Shown in pieces: positions 58,535-60,379 of a stretch of DNA of 60,379 bases. The notes beneath the pieces are model-generated. The model had not been told where the DNA came from and did not search any database. It saw nothing but the letters and a program-made list of their open reading frames with translations. Every line of letters begins with the position of its first letter. The stretch's first letter is position 1. The position numbers and the translations under genes were made by a program. Origin of the DNA: Nemertoderma westbladi (taxonomy: Eukaryota; Xenacoelomorpha; Nemertodermatida; Nemertodermatidae); the NCBI GenBank assembly GCA_032718475.1, contig JAUCBJ010001931.1, forward strand, positions 1 to 60,379, read 5' to 3'.

Positions 58535-59455
58535 TGAATAACGACCAAGGCGTACTATATACAAGGCCATGCCATCGAGTTAACTGGGGGCGGTGACTGG
58601 GGGCAAGATTTTTTTTACAACAATTTGATATTTTGACATGGGGAAAGTTCTATAAATTTTCATTTGCTGCAATTTGGTCAATGGACGTAATTGATGCATC
58701 CTCGTTAAGTACGAAACAAAATTTTATCAGTTTAGCTAGTAATTTCGACACTGGTTCCGACATCCTACTTCCCTCTATAAATATTTTGTAGTAGCTAGTT
58801 CTTATTACTATTTGTATAGAAAATGTTCCAGAAGATGTTAGCTATTAATTTTTAAAAAAAATTATGTTCTAGAACAAATATTTTTTGTTCTAGAACATTT
58901 TTTAGAATGAAATCTGGATTCTATTTAAAACGCATGGAATCGTTCTAAAACGTGTTTAAAATCAATAAAAAAAATTGTTTTCACAACATTTTTTTTTCAC
59001 AATTTTTTTATTGATTTTAAACACGTTTTAGAACGATTTCATGCGTTTTAAATAGAATCCAGATTTCTTTCTAAAAAATGTTCTAGAACAAAAAATATTT
59101 GTTCTAGAACATATTTTTTTTTAAATGAATAGCTAACATGTTCTGGAACATTTTCTGTACAAATAGTAATAAGAACTAGCTACTACAAAATATTTATAGA
59201 GGGAAGTAGGATGTCGGAACCAGTGTCGAAATTACTAGCTAAACCTATCTAAAACACTAGCTACCATAAAATGTTGTATCGTACTTAACGAGGAGACTTC
59301 AATTACCTCGATTGACCAAATTGCAGCAAATGAAAATTGATAGAACTCTCCCCATATCAAAATATCAAATTGTTGTAAAAAAAAATCTTGCCCCCAGCCA
59401 CCGCCCCCAGTTAACTCAATGGCATGGCCTTGTTTACAGTACGCCTTGATAACGA
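58535..59455. repeat. large near-perfect inverted repeat (hairpin 2, about 920 bp)
   Basis: The arms, about 58535-58980 and 58990-59455, match along their length (CAAGGCCATGCCAT / ATGGCATGGCCTTG; GTTCTAGAACA palindromes; AAAACGTGTTTAAAATCAATAAA / TTTATTGATTTTAAACACGTTTT), with only about a 10-base loop. It is gene-free. Confidence 0.85.
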
Positions 59456-59489
59456 CACTATATTCCAGGACATGGTGTACTACAATCGT

Positions 59490-60379
59490 CCACCTCACAA
59501 ACTTTTTAACGTGTTTTTGTCAATTCCTTAAAAATGTGAGCTATTTATTATACTTATAATATTAAAAAGGTTTGAGAATAATTATTTTTAATTCTAGAAA
59601 TTATAAAAGCTAAAAAAAATCTAGAGATTTTAAAGATCTATATTTTAATAATATTGCTATTTTTATAAGTGAGTTCTAGAACATTAATTTTATTCTCATA
59701 TTTTTTCTACAGTAGAAACGGGCCTAACGGCCCGTGATGGAACCGCCTGGTTAACCAAGGTCAACTAAAACTAAACTCATTACCGGCTCTTCGCATGCTC
59801 TGGACAAGTTTCGTTTAAGTGTCGAGATTTATTACAGTACAGTATGTTCCCACAGTGAACTAACTTTTTGTGCAAAAGAATTGTCCATCCATAATTGTTG
59901 ATTTTTTTGGATCAATGTTATCGATTTTTGATCTATAGGCCTATTATTTTTTGTACTAAAACTTGGTTCAGTCCCACTGTGTTCCATGGTGTGGGCCAAT
60001 ATGATAACTCCCACACCGGTACCTATAGATCGCTGCCCAAACTGTGGGTTGTGACCCACATATGGGGTGTAGAGAGAGACCGTTGTATGGGATGTTCCTA
60101 TCGAGTATGAGCCTATATGTTTTTTCGTTTATGTCTAGTCGAGATTTATCGAGTTTCAGTTTCGGCAAATCAGAGCGTCCCCCAACCCAATCATAGACCC
60201 CCGGCCCAACCGGGTCCTGTAACTATTTTAATTAATTTGATATTATTCCTCTTTAATTGTTATTGAATTTTAAAAATGATATGAATTCATATAGTTAGAT
60301 CATATAGCTACTTTGTATTGATCTAGGGAATGTAATTTGATTATAAAAATGTTTCTTTTATAATTTTGAAAAAACATGA
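59490..60379. other. intergenic, no gene seen
   Basis: AT-rich. Overlapping small ORFs at 59832-60168 show no family resemblance. Confidence 0.5.

Noticed and set aside
59832-60168. Overlapping minus-strand ORFs
   Set aside because: No recognisable motif and mutual overlap in different frames; could not be supported.

Overview
The window is nuclear DNA from an invertebrate animal. It is AT-rich, dominated by repeats, and holds a handful of recognisable metazoan genes. The animal genes are a mitochondrial CCDC51/MITOK-like protein, a RABEPK-like kelch protein, the minor-spliceosome protein SNRNP25, ABHD18 and a LAMP-family glycoprotein. A membrane-anchored DUF6940-like protein and the last exon of a ShKT-domain protein are also present. 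The phylum cannot be fixed from the sequence alone. The recurrent palindromes TAGGCCTA and TACCGGTA, and the mix of Penelope, BEL/Pao, piggyBac, hAT-like and non-LTR elements, suit a marine invertebrate. The identified genes have few introns: CCDC51, RABEPK, SNRNP25 and the DUF6940 gene read through in one exon, ABHD18 shows one intron, and LAMP shows one.

Layout. 1-2.6 kb: a ShKT terminal exon, then Penelope-like and LINE debris. 3.0-7.0 kb: CCDC51 and RABEPK, tandem on the minus strand, each with an in-frame minisatellite in a non-conserved linker. 7.2-12.5 kb: a 99-bp MITE with a 9-bp target duplication, a GCGCGCC-rich repeat block, SNRNP25, a broken piggyBac transposase and a 1,155-bp hAT-like element with a perfect 8-bp target duplication. 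13.3-15.8 kb: a degraded BEL/Pao retrotransposon on the minus strand with a smaller element inside it. 17.4-19.5 kb: ABHD18. 20.6-26.2 kb: the LAMP-family gene, whose intron carries a LINE.

26.5-52.0 kb is a cluster of four unrelated tandem arrays with units of 15, 12, 20 and 29 bp. The 20-bp array (8.7 kb) and the 29-bp array (7.0 kb) show higher-order repeat structure of about 202 bp and 190 bp. Both are free of stop codons over very long stretches in all three frames of one strand, which yields huge spurious ORFs. The DUF6940 gene, several LINE pieces and a 284-bp MITE lie between these two arrays. 52-60.4 kb has no recognised gene. It holds dispersed repeats and two large inverted-repeat hairpins (57.8-58.4 and 58.5-59.5 kb).

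The genes share no pathway; they are housekeeping or membrane-system genes separated by mobile DNA. The most unusual gene is the LAMP-like one. Its single lysosomal-glycoprotein fold appears to be interrupted by about 600 acidic, internally duplicated residues, and its tail lacks the usual lysosomal sorting signal.
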